Shown here one piece after another: positions 61,871 to 64,000 of a stretch of 64,000 nucleotides of DNA. The DNA is from an uncultured Acetobacteraceae bacterium. Its GTDB lineage: Bacteria > Pseudomonadota > Alphaproteobacteria > Acetobacterales > Acetobacteraceae. Position 1 is the first letter of the stretch, and the number at the start of each line of letters is the position of its first letter. Location of the stretch: contig CAIXEA010000025.1 of NCBI GenBank assembly GCA_903918315.1, forward strand, positions 1 through 64,000, given 5' to 3'. The notes under the pieces are model-generated. The model had not been told where the DNA came from, searched no databases, and was given only the letters and a program-made list of their open reading frames with translations. Position numbers and translations under genes: made by a program.

Positions 61871-62785
61871 ATGGCAGGTATGATGGAAGGCAAGGTGGCG
61901 ATCGTCACCGGCGCCGGCGGCGGCATTGGCCGCGAAATCGCGATCATGATGGCCGGCGAAGGCGCCAAGGTCATCGTCGCCGATATCGGCGCGTCCCTGT
62001 CCGGTGAAGGCGGCTCCGCCAGCCCGGCCGAACAGACCAAGGCCCTGATCGAGCAGAAAGGCGGCGTCGCCGAAATCTGCACCGAATCCGTGTCTGCCTG
62101 GGGCTCTGCTCAGAAGATCGTGCAGTCCGCGATGGACCACTTCGGCCGGGTCGATGCCGTTGTGAACAACGCCGGCATTCTGCGCGACGTGATCTTCCAC
62201 AAGATGACCGAAGACGACTGGTTGTCGGTCATCGCCGTGCATCTGAACGGCAGCTTCTTCGTCTCCCGCGCCGCGGCCGAACATTATCGCAAGCAGGAGA
62301 GCGGCACGTTCGTGCATATCTCCAGCACCTCGGGCCTCATCGGCAATTTCGGCCAGGCCAACTACTCCGCCGCCAAGCTGGGCATCACCGCGCTGTCGAA
62401 GTCGATCGCGCTGGACATGCAGCGCTATGGCGTGCGCTCGAACTGCATCGCGCCCTTCGCCTGGAGCCGCATGACCAGCTCCATTCCGGCCACCACGCCG
62501 GAACAGCAGGCCCGCGTTGCCAAGATCCAGCAGATGACGCCGGACAAGAACGCGCCGGCCGCCGTCTGGCTGTCGTCGGATGCCTCCAAAGGCGTGACCG
62601 GTCAGGTGTTCGGCACCCGCATGAACGAGTTGATCCTGTTCAGCTCCCCGCGCCCGATCCGGATTGTGCACAAGGCGGAGGGCTGGACGCCGTCCAGCAT
62701 CGCCGAACATGCCGGCCCGGCGCTGAAGGGTTCCTTCATGCCGCTCGATCGCTCGGGTGAAGTGTTCGACTGGGACCCAGTGTAA
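61871..62785 (+). CDS. SDR-family oxidoreductase (multifunctional-enzyme-like)
   Basis: 304 residues. Cofactor motif TGAGGGIGREIAIMMAGEGAKVIVADIG. NNAGILRDVIFHKMTEDDWLSV, ISSTSGLIGNFGQANYSAAKLGI with Tyr-Lys and NCIAPFAWSRM follow. The pattern NNAGILRD and the extra C-terminal 40 residues resemble the 3-hydroxyacyl-CoA dehydrogenase domain of peroxisomal type-2 enzymes and bacterial relatives. A beta-oxidation or related alcohol oxidation is probable. It is divergent from sufR and followed by a hairpin repeat and a terminator. Confidence 0.88.
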   Translation: MAGMMEGKVAIVTGAGGGIGREIAIMMAGEGAKVIVADIGASLSGEGGSASPAEQTKALIEQKGGVAEICTESVSAWGSAQKIVQSAMDHFGRVDAVVNNAGILRDVIFHKMTEDDWLSVIAVHLNGSFFVSRAAAEHYRKQESGTFVHISSTSGLIGNFGQANYSAAKLGITALSKSIALDMQRYGVRSNCIAPFAWSRMTSSIPATTPEQQARVAKIQQMTPDKNAPAAVWLSSDASKGVTGQVFGTRMNELILFSSPRPIRIVHKAEGWTPSSIAEHAGPALKGSFMPLDRSGEVFDWDPV

Positions 62786-62786
62786 A

Positions 62787-62839
62787 GCGCGATGACCGGA
62801 GGTGGAAACACCGAAGGTCTGAAGCCCGTCATCACGCGC
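62787..62839. repeat. Second copy of the GAGGTGGAA-CAC hairpin repeat
   Basis: GCGCGATGAC (62787-62796) pairs imperfectly with GTCATCACGCGC (62828-62839), and the loop side carries GGAGGTGGAAACACC. It matches the 54524 element in core sequence, in being a dyad, and in position after a plus-strand stop. Only two copies are in the window. Confidence 0.55.
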
Positions 62840-62865
62840 TCAGTCCCTTGCTGAGTCCAACGGAA

Positions 62866-62898
62866 AGCCCCGCCGCCGGAAGGTTGGCGGGGTTTTTT
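62866..62898 (+). terminator. Rho-independent terminator
   Basis: CCCCGCC (62868-62874) pairs with GGCGGGG (62886-62892) around an 11-nt loop, followed by six T and then GTTTT. This is the clearest intrinsic terminator in the window. It ends the SDR transcript ahead of the last gene. Confidence 0.85.
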
Positions 62899-62991
62899 GT
62901 TTTGGGTCAAACATCTGTGTGCACAATTGACCCCAGGACGGGCCCATGCTAGACGGATGGGACCGCATTTACGGGTGACCACACCCCAGCC

Positions 62992-64000
62992 ATGTCCAGC
63001 CTTCTGACCCGCATCGCGCTCATGGTTTCGTTCGCCGTCGCTGGCGCGCTGGCTCTGTTCGTCCTCACCGGCGTGCTCAGCGAAGGACGGCAGCAGAATG
63101 ACGCCGTAGCGGATCAACTGGGACGCGGGTTGGCGGCCTTGCTTGGTACCGGGCAGCCGTTTCCGCCCGGGCTGCTCACCGTTCGTGACGATGGTGAGGC
63201 TTATAATGTCATCATTCAAGCAGCGGCCAGCGGGGTCATTCGCACCGATGAAACCGGGCAAACGACGGACCGCTGGCTGTCCGCGGTGGTCCGGCCAGAA
63301 GGGCGGACACGCCTGCGTTTCGATCGGGCGGCGTTTCCCGCGTCTATAAGGCTGACGCCGGAGGCAGCGATTCATCTGGCCGGGGTCATCGGTCCTGGCT
63401 GGCCCAGCAGACCGTCGGATGAACCGATGATCGCGCTGCGGACCCAAAGCCGCAGTTTGTCCGGCCTTTATGACAATGATCCGGGACGTGATTCGCGTTT
63501 TGAATTACGGGCTGAGGGTATTGAGTTCGACACCCGTCATTTCGCCGGCTGGCCGGACCGTCATGTCGCGATCGGCCGAGCGAGCGGGCTGTCACGGTTC
63601 CGCCAAACCGCCGCCGGGGTGGCGGATGTCGGCGCCGAGGTCACATTGGACGGGTATACATCCGTTACCGAAAATCCGGTGCTGGGCGCATTGCGTGTCT
63701 CGGCACGCCAGGTGGTGACCGCGGGCGAGTTCGGTTCTGTCATGCCAGGCCGCCTGACCGCCGCCCTATCAGCCATATTCGCCCATAACAGTGACGCGGC
63801 GGCGCGACGGGCCGGTTTGCGCTCGCTCGTGCCCGGTACCGGCGGGGTGATTGGCAATATCAAAATGGATGAGACGCTGGAGGGGCTCGATATTCGCGGC
63901 CGGGCCGGCGCCGCGACGATTGATCGCGCCCATTTTTCGATCGGCGCGGGGGCAACCGCCGGCAGGTTGCAGTTGTTCATGGAACTGGCGACCGGTGGGT
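62992..64000 (+). CDS. Membrane-anchored exported protein, unknown (runs off the window)
   Basis: An open frame from the ATG at 62992 has no stop before the window ends, giving at least 336 residues. SLLTRIALMVSFAVAGALALFVLTGVL is a membrane anchor or uncleaved signal. Then come LAALLGTGQPFPPGL and, later, repeated Gly/Ala/Arg-rich beta-like stretches with no motif I know. The AsmA-like and DUF-type exported families are possible relatives, but I cannot claim one. The upstream terminator at 62866 suggests its own promoter. Confidence 0.75.
   Translation, partial: MSSLLTRIALMVSFAVAGALALFVLTGVLSEGRQQNDAVADQLGRGLAALLGTGQPFPPGLLTVRDDGEAYNVIIQAAASGVIRTDETGQTTDRWLSAVVRPEGRTRLRFDRAAFPASIRLTPEAAIHLAGVIGPGWPSRPSDEPMIALRTQSRSLSGLYDNDPGRDSRFELRAEGIEFDTRHFAGWPDRHVAIGRASGLSRFRQTAAGVADVGAEVTLDGYTSVTENPVLGALRVSARQVVTAGEFGSVMPGRLTAALSAIFAHNSDAAARRAGLRSLVPGTGGVIGNIKMDETLEGLDIRGRAGAATIDRAHFSIGAGATAGRLQLFMELATGG

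Overview
The window is high-GC, densely coding DNA that reads as the chromosome of an alphaproteobacterium. Rhodospirillales/Acetobacteraceae-like is my best guess. The basis is codon and base composition, a sufR-B-C-D-S-U-T-A iron-sulfur operon, RecX, and many short ATGA/GTGA/TGATG gene overlaps. The taxonomic call is inference. I found no rRNA, tRNA or CRISPR array. The only mobile-element trace is the 3' end of an IS5-type transposase at the left edge.

Layout. 1-1.7 kb: transposase tail, a hemerythrin-like secreted protein, a small cytochrome c, and ArfB at the end of a long minus-strand unit. 1.7-9.0 kb: that unit, read right to left, runs AtzG-like microprotein, amidase, alpha/beta hydrolase, sensor histidine kinase, cytosine-deaminase-like amidohydrolase, DUF4387, AtuA-type DUF1446 protein. 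Nearly every junction overlaps. 9-16 kb: hydroxyisobutyrate-dehydrogenase-like protein, class III CoA-transferase, CHAP lipoprotein, an Asp/Glu-racemase-fold protein lacking both catalytic cysteines, an orphan periplasmic binding protein and a frameshifted MFS transporter. 16-22 kb: RecX, ankyrin protein, a TspO gene with a disrupted 5' end, and a peptide/amino-acid set (DSD1-type PLP enzyme, M81 peptidase, threonine-synthase-like enzyme).

22-38 kb is a catabolic island: ACMSD-type amidohydrolase, carboxymuconolactone-decarboxylase-like protein, three luciferase-like flavin monooxygenases, a class III CoA-transferase, a Baeyer-Villiger monooxygenase, a two-subunit 3-oxoacid-type CoA-transferase, two acyl-CoA dehydrogenases and a GST. 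A DUF3142 gene and a large TPR-like membrane protein sit inside it. 38-48 kb: a polytopic membrane protein, nadA-nadC (no nadB here), a GH42-like secreted hydrolase that probably starts at CTG, an oxaloacetate-decarboxylase/isocitrate-lyase-fold enzyme, ketopantoate reductase, aldose epimerase, DedA and SDRs. 48-54.5 kb: a second catabolic set (SDR, FAH-family hydrolase, TauD dioxygenase, two paralogous amidohydrolases around an MFS transporter).

54.6-61.7 kb is a HigBA toxin-antitoxin pair followed by the complete SUF operon under an Rrf2 regulator. The right end has an SDR, a strong terminator and a membrane-anchored gene that runs off the window.

The enzymes suggest an oligotroph or soil organism able to activate, oxygenate, ring-open and beta-oxidise cyclic ketones, terpenoid or aromatic acids. 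Substrates cannot be fixed from sequence alone. The most unusual items are the AtuA/DUF4387/kinase/amidase operon, the cysteine-less racemase homologue, the CTG-started GH42-like gene, the 26-bp tandem repeat that duplicates the nadA 3' end, and a 41-nt perfect palindrome next to the toxin-antitoxin genes.
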